From positions 1-64,000 of the forward strand of contig WGNB01000027.1 of NCBI GenBank assembly GCA_016124795.1: a DNA stretch of 64,000 bases, written 5' to 3'. Position numbers and translations under genes: made by a program. A model generated the notes under the pieces. That model ran no database searches, was not told the origin of the DNA, and saw nothing but the letters and a program-made list of their open reading frames with translations. Below, piece after piece: positions 46,822 through 55,227 of this stretch (position 1 is its first letter; the number at the start of each line of letters is the position of its first letter). The stretch comes from Rhodopseudomonas sp. Lineage in GTDB: Bacteria; Pseudomonadota; Alphaproteobacteria; Rhizobiales; Xanthobacteraceae.

Positions 46822-49353
46822 TCAGCGATCCGTCGTTTCTTTTTCCACGCCAAAGGCCAATGCCAGCGGAGCGATCGGAATCCGCTGCGCCTCGTCCTCG
46901 GCCAGCGCCAGCACGCGCTGACCGCCGAGCGGCGTCAGCAGCAGCGTGATAACGCCGATGCGTTGGTTCAGCGGCGGCAGCAGGATCAGCAGCTTGCCAT
47001 CGTCTCCCGACCGGTAATGGCTGCCGTTCAGCGTCAGGTCGACGCCTTGCAGGTGGTCCTCGGTCAGCGTCGTGATCGTGACGTTGCGCAAGGCGTCGCG
47101 CATCGTCTCGCCTTGGCGCAGCGTGACGCCGCGTAGCAGGCCATGCGACGCGATCCGGCCGATGGCGACCGCGACGGCGTCGAGCGGTCTGTCCGCCGGC
47201 AGCGGAATGTGGATGCGGATGTCGCCATGACCGGTACGCAGGCAGCGTGCTTCGTTGGCGGCGGCGGCCTGTCGGTCGATCAAGGTAACGTCGACCTTGC
47301 CGCAGGGAATGTCGTCGAAGATTCCGGACGGCAGAAAGCCGGCGCCGAACAGCGTGTAAAGAAAGCCGTGCTGTGGCGACAGCGCGTTGAAGCTGCCGGC
47401 CGGCCACATCGGCGGCGGCGGCATCCGGCATGCGTCCGGGATCGATTTGTTCAACGTCCAGGTGGTGGCCTTGGCGGTATCGGCCAGCGCGACCACCGCG
47501 CTCGAACCGAGATTGACGTCGTGACGCGCCGAGGCCAGCAGCAGCAATTCGTCGTCGGTCGGCATTAGCAGCAGCCGCGCCAGCAGCGCGGCGGCCCAGG
47601 CGGCGGTGCAATCGCCGTCGGCGAAGGGATCGAGGCCATTGCCGACGTGCTCCGGCAATCGCGCGGCAAAGTGTAGCGCGCCGGCCTGCACGGCCTGCGA
47701 CAAGGCGACCTGATCGGGATCGCGGTGATCCTTGTCGCGGATCGCCTCGCCGTTACGGTAGTCGCGCACGCTGCCGGTCTGGGCGCAGCAAAGCTGTTCG
47801 AGGACCGCGATATTGGCCAGCAGCGCGTGCTTGACCTGCGGTGTCACCACCAGATCGGAGATCAGTCCTTCGGCGGTGTCGCTATCGCCGCCGTTGGCGT
47901 TGTCGTTGCCGATGTCGCCGAGCGCGTCGTCCTTGGTCAGCAGATAGAGGCCGTGCAGTCGCGGTCCGGCGCCGGCCAGATCGAAGGCCCGCCGCAGATT
48001 TTTCTGCACCGAAGCGCTGTAGCCGAGATCGACGAGAACGAGATCGGTGCAGGCGTCATAATCCGGGATCGCATGACGCAAGTGATTGATCAGGCCGTCG
48101 CGCATCCTACGGGCGAGACGGGCGACGGTTTTGCGGCTGATGAGTCTGGGCAGTTGGCTGGCCAGGCTTTCGCCGTCGGCGATACCGCCCGGTATGGCGC
48201 GGAAGAAATCGCGTAGCGCCGGCGAATCGACATTCAGCATGTCGACGGTGGTGGCGTGATCGATCCGGTTGATCGGATCGAACAGCGGCTTGAATCCGGC
48301 GTCGCCGTCGGCCGCCGCCAGACAGGCCGCGCGCCGGTTGATTTCAACATAGCCGGTCGGGCGCTGTCGCAACGCCGACCAGAGTTTGTGCGACAGGAAG
48401 CCGTCGCGCGCGAGGAAAGCGACCGCGACCTTGCGTCCCGGCGTTTGTTCGAGCGCGGCAACGCGGTCGGCGACAAAGCGGTCGAAGGCGGACATCAATG
48501 GACCGAGCACGGTCGCGCCCAGCGAGAATGCGGTGCTTCGGTCCGGCAAGGCGCGGGCAACACTGCGCCGCAGGCTGCGTAAGCCGCCATCGAGCCGCGA
48601 CCCCGTCGCGCCGGCATTGGTCAGCAGCGTGAGCGCGGTGGCTTCACGGTTGAGCAGTCCGGTGAAGCTGTCGGACGCCTGCGGATGAAAGCGGGTCTCG
48701 ACGCCAAGCCGTCGCGGCGTCGCGATATCGGCGACCGGATGGTCGCCGATATGCAATAGCGCGGCCGGTGAAAGCGTCTCCGCCGTCAGCACGATCTCAA
48801 ACAAACCTTTGCTCTTGCCGCTGCCGTGATCGCAAGAGGCGTAGAGAAAATCCCATTTTAGGGAAGGCCGGCAGTGCCGCAGCAGCCGCGCGAGGCGCGC
48901 GCCGGTCCAGTAGGTGTCGGAGATAAAGCCGGTGCGTTTGCCGTCGGCGCGTGCGCGGTCATAGAGCCGGCCGATATCGGCATCGGCGACGCATAATTCA
49001 AGCTCTGCGTCGAATTCGGCGGCGGCGAGATCATCGACCGTCAGCGCGCCGAGGCCGAACAGGCGGCGCGGAAAGTGCTCGTAGATCTGTTCGATGGTGA
49101 CCTCGCTGACGCCTTGGCGGGCCTTGCTCTGTTTGCGGGCCGCCATCTCGGCCAGCCGGCGATGCTGCACGAAGCTCTCGACTAGGCCGGCGCGCGTGAC
49201 GTCGCAGCCGGTCAGCCGGCAGGCGCGTTCGAACACGCCATCCGGCGTCGTGCAGCGCCGCATCAGGAAGGTGTCGAAGACATCGAACGAAACCGCCTCG
49301 CCGGCGAATAGCTCAGGCCGGCGCGCCGGCCGGCAGTCCTGATCGACCCACAT
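46822..49353 (-). CDS. large HAD-superfamily domain protein
   Basis: 843 residues. The N-terminal 250 residues form a HAD hydrolase: motif I FDVFDT at 23-28, motif II FISDTYWT, the motif III lysine in GSGKSKG and motif IV LHIGDHPVAD. The middle (about 270-560) and C-terminal parts are not recognised; the last third looks beta-rich. HAD domains of this FDVFDT type are often fused to polysaccharide- or glycosyl-related domains in surface-glycan loci. It converges on macB with a 12-bp gap and ends the region to the left of the tRNA scar. Function beyond a likely phosphatase fold is unknown. Confidence 0.72.
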   Translation of the reverse strand: MWVDQDCRPARRPELFAGEAVSFDVFDTFLMRRCTTPDGVFERACRLTGCDVTRAGLVESFVQHRRLAEMAARKQSKARQGVSEVTIEQIYEHFPRRLFGLGALTVDDLAAAEFDAELELCVADADIGRLYDRARADGKRTGFISDTYWTGARLARLLRHCRPSLKWDFLYASCDHGSGKSKGLFEIVLTAETLSPAALLHIGDHPVADIATPRRLGVETRFHPQASDSFTGLLNREATALTLLTNAGATGSRLDGGLRSLRRSVARALPDRSTAFSLGATVLGPLMSAFDRFVADRVAALEQTPGRKVAVAFLARDGFLSHKLWSALRQRPTGYVEINRRAACLAAADGDAGFKPLFDPINRIDHATTVDMLNVDSPALRDFFRAIPGGIADGESLASQLPRLISRKTVARLARRMRDGLINHLRHAIPDYDACTDLVLVDLGYSASVQKNLRRAFDLAGAGPRLHGLYLLTKDDALGDIGNDNANGGDSDTAEGLISDLVVTPQVKHALLANIAVLEQLCCAQTGSVRDYRNGEAIRDKDHRDPDQVALSQAVQAGALHFAARLPEHVGNGLDPFADGDCTAAWAAALLARLLLMPTDDELLLLASARHDVNLGSSAVVALADTAKATTWTLNKSIPDACRMPPPPMWPAGSFNALSPQHGFLYTLFGAGFLPSGIFDDIPCGKVDVTLIDRQAAAANEARCLRTGHGDIRIHIPLPADRPLDAVAVAIGRIASHGLLRGVTLRQGETMRDALRNVTITTLTEDHLQGVDLTLNGSHYRSGDDGKLLILLPPLNQRIGVITLLLTPLGGQRVLALAEDEAQRIPIAPLALAFGVEKETTDR

Positions 49354-49479
49354 TCATTCGTCCCGCGTTTCTTATGAAGTTCAACGTGGGTGGCGGGAAA
49401 TTCAGGCGATTTTGTCGCGTAGGACGGAGACGCCGTTGTCGGTGGCGCTTTGGATCATCAATGGACCGGGGAGAAGAAA

Positions 49480-49524
49480 TGGCGCGCCCGACACGATTCG
49501 AACGTGTGACCTTTGCCTTCGGAG
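49480..49524 (-). other. 3' fragment of tRNA-Arg (probable attachment site)
   Basis: On the minus strand these 45 bases are the 3' half of a tRNA: they run from the anticodon loop (CTCCGAAGG, fitting anticodon CCG), through the variable region, to a perfect T-arm (ACACG TTCGAAT CGTGT), the acceptor 3' strand CGGGCGC, a discriminator G and CCA. The sequence 5' of it does not pair to form an anticodon stem or D-arm, so the gene is not intact. A truncated tRNA 3' end is the usual direct-repeat scar left by tyrosine-recombinase integration into a tRNA gene. Confidence 0.75.
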
Positions 49525-50502
49525 AGCGATTTCTAAGGTCCGGCTTCGCCAAAATATAAGAAAATCAATACTTTAATATCGCCAGCTTTCGCCGGAGATC
49601 ATCTTCAACTGTGCCAAATCTGTGCCAGAAAACCAAGCGCTGGTTCGAGGCAGGCCCAATGCTCCGCCAGGATGAAAATCCAGAGGATGCGGAAGATGTT
49701 CGCAGATTTTAGTCGACGAATTCGAAGTTCAGTTCCGGACAAAAGTCGCAGGCTTTGCACTGCGTACAGCTATTTACTCACGGGTTTTCTACCCCCTGAA
49801 GAACGCTCGCAAACTCGCATTTTGATTGGATTTTTCAGACCGATCCGCTGAGCACCGCCTGCGTAGATTTGTGCCGTCCGAAATGTAAAGTCGGATGACC
49901 GCGGCTCCTTGCTGCAATGACCTGCGCTATCGTACCGGGTCAGGGGTGTACTGGGGAAGTACTCTTTATTGGACGCAGGCATCGGAATGCAGTTCAGATT
50001 CGAGATGTGCCCGATTTTATTAGGCCTATGACGGTGTCGCCGCCGAGCCCGCAAATTCCAGGCGCGACATAATTCATTGCGGGCTGTAGCCGCGCTCATC
50101 GCTGCAGCGCTGTAATTTCAGGTGGGCATTCCAGTGGTCGGACCGCGCTCGTACGGTTCAAATCATCACCGCTCAGCTCCAGTTTTCGCGACCTGTGTAA
50201 CGAAGAATGCAATCAGTGAAACCGCCACTTTAAAGAGCGTAGGCGGGAGTACGTGCGGGCCGCTTCGGGTCCAAAGGTATGTCTATTTCTGGCCCAGAGC
50301 GGACGAGACTGCTGAGGGGCGCGAGGTCTGCTCCTTACAACAGATGAACTGCTCGCATCAGCCGTCAACGGTCACATCTGCGGCACGTCTGCCGGGGCCT
50401 GAAGTGCCGGAAATTTTCGCTGGCCGCTAGCGCCCGTCTTTATGGATTATTGATACGCCGCCACGTGAATCCACATCGCTTCCTTACAGGCGTTGTCTTA
50501 CG
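49525..50502. other. gene-poor region between tRNA scar and kdp operon
   Basis: About 1 kb in which I see no convincing gene. Short open frames on both strands (for example 49770-50099 minus and 50122-50430 plus) lack ribosome binding sites, recognisable motifs and the strong GC-rich third-position pattern of the neighbouring genes. The base composition is less GC-rich than the surroundings. This fits decayed material at the edge of an integrated element. Confidence 0.5.
49609..49627. repeat. tandem direct repeat near the tRNA scar
   Basis: CTGTGCCA occurs twice with an 11-bp period (49609-49616 and 49620-49627), 85 bp from the tRNA fragment. Short direct repeats close to an att core can be integrase arm-binding sites; this is a suggestion only. 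Confidence 0.35.
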
Positions 50503-50519
50503 TCGAGGTTCAACCTCGA
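50503..50519. promoter_or_regulatory. perfect palindrome upstream of the kdp operon
   Basis: TCGAGGTTCAACCTCGA has perfect 8-bp arms around one base and lies 22 bp before the first small ORF of the kdp operon. It could be a KdpE or other operator or a 5' leader hairpin. Confidence 0.5.
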
Positions 50520-50541
50520 ACCTTCCCGAAAGGGACCAGCG

Positions 50542-50625
50542 ATGCTCGACCTTCTCATGCTGGCGATCGGCGCCGGACTATTCGTCCTGACGATTGGCTA
50601 CGCCGCCGTCTGCGACCGGCTTTAG
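50542..50625 (+). CDS. 27-residue membrane peptide ahead of kdpF
   Basis: Encodes a 27-residue, almost entirely hydrophobic peptide: MLDLLMLAIG at the start, then AGLFVLTIGYAAVC and a charged DRL end. The ATG follows AAAGGGACCAGCG, a plausible ribosome binding site, and the stop is 11 bp before the kdpF start. Small ORFs of this kind precede kdpF in many Hyphomicrobiales. It may be a second small Kdp subunit or a regulatory leader peptide. Confidence 0.65.
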   Translation: MLDLLMLAIGAGLFVLTIGYAAVCDRL

Positions 50626-50636
50626 GACCTTCGGTC

Positions 50637-50726
50637 ATGAATCTCGATTACACGTTCGCCGCCGCGGTCAGCCTCGGCCTGCTCATCTATCTCACTTACG
50701 CGCTTCTGCGCCCGGAACGGTTCTGA
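50637..50726 (+). CDS. kdpF: K+-transporting ATPase subunit KdpF
   Basis: 29-residue single-span membrane peptide (AAAVSLGLLIYLTYALLRPERF at its C-terminal side; only the motif LLIYLTYALLRPERF is needed to recognise it). The ending LLRPERF is the KdpF hallmark. KdpF stabilises the KdpABC complex. It starts 11 bp after the preceding small ORF and ends 9 bp before kdpA. Confidence 0.88.
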   Translation: MNLDYTFAAAVSLGLLIYLTYALLRPERF

Positions 50727-50735
50727 GGCAGTGCC

Positions 50736-52439
50736 ATGACACTCATTGGCTGGGTTCAAATTGCTCTGTATTGCGCGATCATTGTCGCACTGACGCCGCT
50801 CGTTGGCGGCTACATGACCCGCGTCTTCAACGGCGAACTAACCTTGCTGTCGCCAGTGCTGCGGCCGATCGAAAATCTGCTCTACCGGGCCGGCGGCATC
50901 GATGAGACGAGCGAGCAGCACTGGCTGACCTACACGATCGCCATGCTGCTGTTTCATGTTGGCGGCTTTGTTATTCTTTACTCCATATTGCGTCTGCAAG
51001 CCGTGCTGCCCTTCAATCCGGCCGGGCAAGGCGCGGTCGCGCCCGATCTCAGCCTTAATACCGCGATCAGCTTCGCCACCAACACCAATTGGCAGAACTA
51101 CGGTGGCGAGAGCACGCTTTCTTATCTGACGCAAATGCTCGGGCTCACGCCGCAGAATTTTCTCTCGGCCGCGACCGGCATCGTGCTGGCGGTCGCGTTG
51201 ATCCGCGGCATTGCCCGCGCTTCCGCCAAGACCGTTGGCAATTTCTGTGTCGATATCACCCGTTGCACGCTCTACATCCTGCTGCCGGTTTGCGTCGTCT
51301 TCACATTGTTCCTGGTTTGGCAGGGCATCCCGCAGACGCTCGGCCCCTATGTCGAGGCCACGACGCTCGAAGGCGGCCGGCAGACCCTCGCGCTCGGCCC
51401 GGTCGCCTCGCAGGTCGCCATCAAGATGCTCGGCACCAATGGCGGCGGCTTCTTCAACGCCAATGCGGCGCATCCGTTCGAGAACCCGACGGCGCTGTCG
51501 AACTTCGTGCAGATGCTGTCGATCTTCGTGTTAGGGGCGGCGCTGACCAATGTGTTCGGCCGCATGGTCGGCAATCCGAAGCAGGGCTGGGCCATCCTCG
51601 CCGCGATGGGCGTGTTTTTTTTCGCCGGCGTTCTGTTCTGCTATTGGGCCGAAGCCAACGGCACCCAGATGCTGAACGCGTTCGGCATCGGCGGCGGCAA
51701 CATGGAAGGCAAGGAGGTTCGTTTTGGCATCCTTGGCTCGGCGCTGTTCGCTGTCATCACCACCGCGGCTTCCTGTGGTGCGGTAAATGCCATGCATGAC
51801 TCCTTCACCGCGCTCGGCGGCATGATCCCGCTGATCAATATCGAGCTCGGCGAGATCGTCATCGGTGGCGTCGGCGCCGGCCTTTACGGCATGTTGTTGT
51901 TCGTTATCCTCACCGTATTCGTCGCCGGGTTGATGGTCGGCCGCACGCCGGAATATGTCGGCAAGAAGATCGAGGCGCGCGAGGTGAAGATGGCCATGCT
52001 CGCCATTCTCATCCTGCCGCTGATGATTCTCGGCTGGACCGCGATTGCCGTGGTTTATCCGCCGGCGGTGGCCTCGATGGCCAATGCCGGGCCGCACGGC
52101 TTCTCCGAGGTGCTCTACGCCTTCTCGTCGATGACCGGCAATAACGGCTCGGCTTTCGCAGGGCTCAGTGGCAACACCTTTTTCTACAATATTGCCGGTG
52201 CGGTGGCGATGTTCATAGGCCGCTTCTGGATGATCGTTCCCGCGATGGCGATTGCCGGTTCGCTGGCGCAGAAGAAAATGGTGGCGGCATCCGCCGGCAC
52301 GTTCCCGACCACCGGCGGCCTGTTCGTCGGCTTGCTCGTCGGCGTCATTCTGATTGTCGGCGGCCTCACCTTCTTCCCGGCGCTCGCGCTCGGCCCCATC
52401 GTCGAGCATCTGGCGATGCAGGCCGGCCAACTGTTCTAA
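50736..52439 (+). CDS. kdpA: K+-transporting ATPase subunit KdpA
   Basis: Channel-like subunit that selects K+, 567 residues with about ten membrane segments. The four degenerate selectivity-filter regions are visible, for example [11 protein letters not shown] near 113, [20 protein letters not shown] near 231 and [13 protein letters not shown] near 467. Part of the high-affinity Kdp pump used when external K+ is low. Confidence 0.97.
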   Translation: MTLIGWVQIALYCAIIVALTPLVGGYMTRVFNGELTLLSPVLRPIENLLYRAGGIDETSEQHWLTYTIAMLLFHVGGFVILYSILRLQAVLPFNPAGQGAVAPDLSLNTAISFATNTNWQNYGGESTLSYLTQMLGLTPQNFLSAATGIVLAVALIRGIARASAKTVGNFCVDITRCTLYILLPVCVVFTLFLVWQGIPQTLGPYVEATTLEGGRQTLALGPVASQVAIKMLGTNGGGFFNANAAHPFENPTALSNFVQMLSIFVLGAALTNVFGRMVGNPKQGWAILAAMGVFFFAGVLFCYWAEANGTQMLNAFGIGGGNMEGKEVRFGILGSALFAVITTAASCGAVNAMHDSFTALGGMIPLINIELGEIVIGGVGAGLYGMLLFVILTVFVAGLMVGRTPEYVGKKIEAREVKMAMLAILILPLMILGWTAIAVVYPPAVASMANAGPHGFSEVLYAFSSMTGNNGSAFAGLSGNTFFYNIAGAVAMFIGRFWMIVPAMAIAGSLAQKKMVAASAGTFPTTGGLFVGLLVGVILIVGGLTFFPALALGPIVEHLAMQAGQLF

Positions 52440-52457
52440 TTCCGGAGTTCATGGACC

Positions 52458-54530
52458 ATGGAAGCCGCCAAAATCCGCAAGCGCATGCCCGCCTCGTCGA
52501 TGCTCGATCCGACGATCGTTCTGCCAGCCATCGGCCAGGCCTTCGTCAAGCTCGATCCACGGACGCTGGCGAAGAATCCGGTGATGTTCGTGCTCGAAGT
52601 GGTCACAACGTTGACCACCGTGCTTCTGGGGCGCGACATCGCGGTCGGGGCGTCCGGCATCGGCTTTGAAGTCCAGATCGTCGTCTGGCTCTGGTTCACG
52701 GTGCTGTTCGCCAACTTTGCCGAAGCCGTCGCCGAAGGGCGCGGCAAGGCGCAGGCCGACACCTTGCGCAGGACACGTTCGGAAACGCCGGCAAAGCGCA
52801 TCCTGATGGCCGATAATTATGAAGTCTATCAGGGCGTGCCGGCTGAAACGCTTGAGGCGGGCGATCTGGTCGTGTGCGAGGCCGGCGACATCATCCCCGG
52901 CGATGGCGAGGTGGTCGAAGGCATTGCCTCGGTCAACGAAGCTGCCGTGACTGGTGAATCGGCGCCAGTAATTCGCGAGTCCGGTGGCGACCGTTCCGCT
53001 GTCACCGGCGGGACCATGGTGATTTCGGATCGCATCATCGTGCGCATCACCTCGTCGCCGGGATCGTCGTTTCTCGACCGCATGATCGAGCTGGTCGAAG
53101 GCGCCGAACGGCAGAAGACACCGAATGAAATCGCGCTCAATATCCTGTTGGTCGGCTTGACGATCATCTTTGTCTTTGCCACCGCGAGCATTCCAAGTTA
53201 CGCCGCCTATGCCGGCGGCGCGATCCCGGTGCTGGTGCTGGTGGCGCTGTTTGTCACCTTGATCCCGACCACTATCGGCGCGCTTTTATCGGCGATCGGT
53301 ATTGCCGGCATGGACCGTCTGGTGCGGTTCAACGTGCTGGCCATGTCGGGACGCGCGGTGGAGGCGGCCGGCGACGTCGACACACTACTGCTCGACAAGA
53401 CAGGCACCATCACCTTCGGCAACCGCCTCGCGACGGAGATCATCCCCGTGCCGGGCGTGTCCGAGCGCGAGGCCGCGGAGGCTGCGCTATCGGCCAGCCT
53501 GGCCGACGAGACCGCCGAAGGCCGTTCGATCGTCACCTTGGCGGGCGAGCGTTACGGTGTGGCGTCGCATGAAATGCCGGCAGACGCGAAGTTCATCGAA
53601 TTTTCAGCGACGACGCGCCTGTCCGGCGTCGATATTGGCGAGCGTAAAATGCGCAAGGGCGCCATCGACTCGGTTCTCAAATTCGCCGGCGAGCAGGCCG
53701 GGCAGGCCGTCATCGAGCCATCGTCATTCAAGGCCGCCGTCGACAGGATCGCGCGGGCCGGTGGCACGCCGCTCGGCCTGGTCGAAGGTGGCCGCATTCT
53801 CGGCGTCATTCATCTCAAGGATGTGGTGAAGCCGGATGTAAAAGATCGCTTCGCCGCGATGCGCCGGATGGGCATCAAAACTGTGATGATCACCGGCGAT
53901 AATCCGGTGACCGCCGCCTCGATCGCTTCGGAAGCCGGTGTCGACGATTTCATCGCCGAGGCGACGCCCGAGGACAAGCTGCGCTACATTCGCAACGAGC
54001 AGGCGCAGGGCCGTCTCATCGCCATGTGCGGCGACGGCACCAACGACGCACCGGCGCTGGCGCAAGCCGACGTCGGCGTCGCCATGCAATCGGGCACCCA
54101 GGCGGCGCGCGAAGCCGGTAACATGGTGGATCTCGATTCTGATCCGACCAAGCTCATCGAAGTGGTGGAGATCGGCAAGCAGCTTCTGATGACGCGCGGC
54201 GCGCTGACGACATTCTCCATCGCTAACGACGTGGCGAAATATTTTGCCATCATCCCCGCGATGTTTGCCGCGTTTTATCCGCAGCTCGGCGTTCTCAACA
54301 TCATGGGCCTGTCTACGCCGCAAAGCGCCATCCTGTCGGCGATCATCTTCAACGCGCTCATCATTATCGCGCTTATTCCATTGGCGTTAAAGGGTGTGAA
54401 GTACCGGCCGATCGGCGCCGCGGCGCTGCTGCGCCGCAACCTGTTGATCTACGCGTTCGGCGGCGTCGCCTTGCCGTTTGTCGGCATCAAGGCGATCGAC
54501 CTCGCCGTCACCGCGTTTCATCTGGCTTAA
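52458..54530 (+). CDS. kdpB: K+-transporting ATPase subunit KdpB
   Basis: P-type ATPase subunit, 690 residues. The phosphorylated Asp is in [13 protein letters not shown] near 312, the actuator motif is TGESAPV near 161, and the hinge is [21 protein letters not shown] near 523. It energises KdpA. It follows kdpA after 18 bp. Confidence 0.97.
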   Translation: MEAAKIRKRMPASSMLDPTIVLPAIGQAFVKLDPRTLAKNPVMFVLEVVTTLTTVLLGRDIAVGASGIGFEVQIVVWLWFTVLFANFAEAVAEGRGKAQADTLRRTRSETPAKRILMADNYEVYQGVPAETLEAGDLVVCEAGDIIPGDGEVVEGIASVNEAAVTGESAPVIRESGGDRSAVTGGTMVISDRIIVRITSSPGSSFLDRMIELVEGAERQKTPNEIALNILLVGLTIIFVFATASIPSYAAYAGGAIPVLVLVALFVTLIPTTIGALLSAIGIAGMDRLVRFNVLAMSGRAVEAAGDVDTLLLDKTGTITFGNRLATEIIPVPGVSEREAAEAALSASLADETAEGRSIVTLAGERYGVASHEMPADAKFIEFSATTRLSGVDIGERKMRKGAIDSVLKFAGEQAGQAVIEPSSFKAAVDRIARAGGTPLGLVEGGRILGVIHLKDVVKPDVKDRFAAMRRMGIKTVMITGDNPVTAASIASEAGVDDFIAEATPEDKLRYIRNEQAQGRLIAMCGDGTNDAPALAQADVGVAMQSGTQAAREAGNMVDLDSDPTKLIEVVEIGKQLLMTRGALTTFSIANDVAKYFAIIPAMFAAFYPQLGVLNIMGLSTPQSAILSAIIFNALIIIALIPLALKGVKYRPIGAAALLRRNLLIYAFGGVALPFVGIKAIDLAVTAFHLA

Positions 54531-54601
54531 CGCGCGCGATCCCGAAAAGTGGATATCGGTTTTCGGAAAGATCGCGCGCTGGAATAAAAAGGACAGTCGT
54601 C

Positions 54602-55204
54602 ATGCTCAAGGAAATCCGCCCGGCCCTGGTTTTGGTTGTTCTCCTGACGGCTATCACCGGGCTCATCTATCCGCTGGCGATGACGGGCATCAGTCAGGTT
54701 CTGTTCCCGACCCAGGCGAATGGCAGCTTGATCGAGAAGGATGGCGAGGTCGTCGGCTCGGCGCTGATCGGTCAGTCGTTTACCGACGCCAAATATTTCC
54801 ACGGCCGCCCGTCCCCCACGACCGGTCCCGATCCGAAGGATGCGAGCAAGACGGTGGCCATTCCATATAATGCGGTGAACTCCGGCGGTTCGAACCTCGG
54901 CCCGACCAGCAAGGCGCTGGCCGAACGCATCGGCGCCGATGTCGCCGCTCTGAAGAAGGAAAATTCGGCGGCGCCGGTGCCGGTCGATCTGGTCACCACG
55001 TCGGCGAGCGGCCTCGATCCCGATATTTCACCCGAGGCGGCGCTGTTCCAGGTGCCGCGCGTCGCCAGGGCGCGCGGTCTGCCGGACGACCGGGTGCGGG
55101 CGCTGGTCAGGGCCCAGATCGAAGGGCGGACTTTGGGTTTCCTGGGCGAACCACGTGTGAATGTCCTGAAACTGAACCTCGCGCTCGATCGGGCGCGCCC
55201 GTAA
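54602..55204 (+). CDS. kdpC: K+-transporting ATPase subunit KdpC
   Basis: 200 residues: one N-terminal membrane segment (about 9-30) and a periplasmic domain with [45 protein letters not shown] and the C-terminal NVLKLNLAL segment, all KdpC signatures. It starts 71 bp after kdpB. Confidence 0.96.
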   Translation: MLKEIRPALVLVVLLTAITGLIYPLAMTGISQVLFPTQANGSLIEKDGEVVGSALIGQSFTDAKYFHGRPSPTTGPDPKDASKTVAIPYNAVNSGGSNLGPTSKALAERIGADVAALKKENSAAPVPVDLVTTSASGLDPDISPEAALFQVPRVARARGLPDDRVRALVRAQIEGRTLGFLGEPRVNVLKLNLALDRARP

Positions 55205-55227
55205 GATGAGGCTTCACGAGGAGCCGG

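Noticed and set aside
49374..49559. 60-codon plus-strand open frame over the tRNA fragment
   Set aside because: Its RPTRFERVTFAFG stretch is the translated complement of a tRNA 3' end, a well-known annotation artefact.
49609..49627. Sigma-54 promoter on the minus strand
   Set aside because: TGGCAC-like elements with suitable spacing exist, but the -12 part reads TGGC rather than TTGC and no gene lies downstream except the HAD gene beyond the tRNA scar.
50122..50430. 102-codon plus-strand open frame in the gene-poor region
   Set aside because: No ribosome binding site, no motif, and composition unlike its neighbours.
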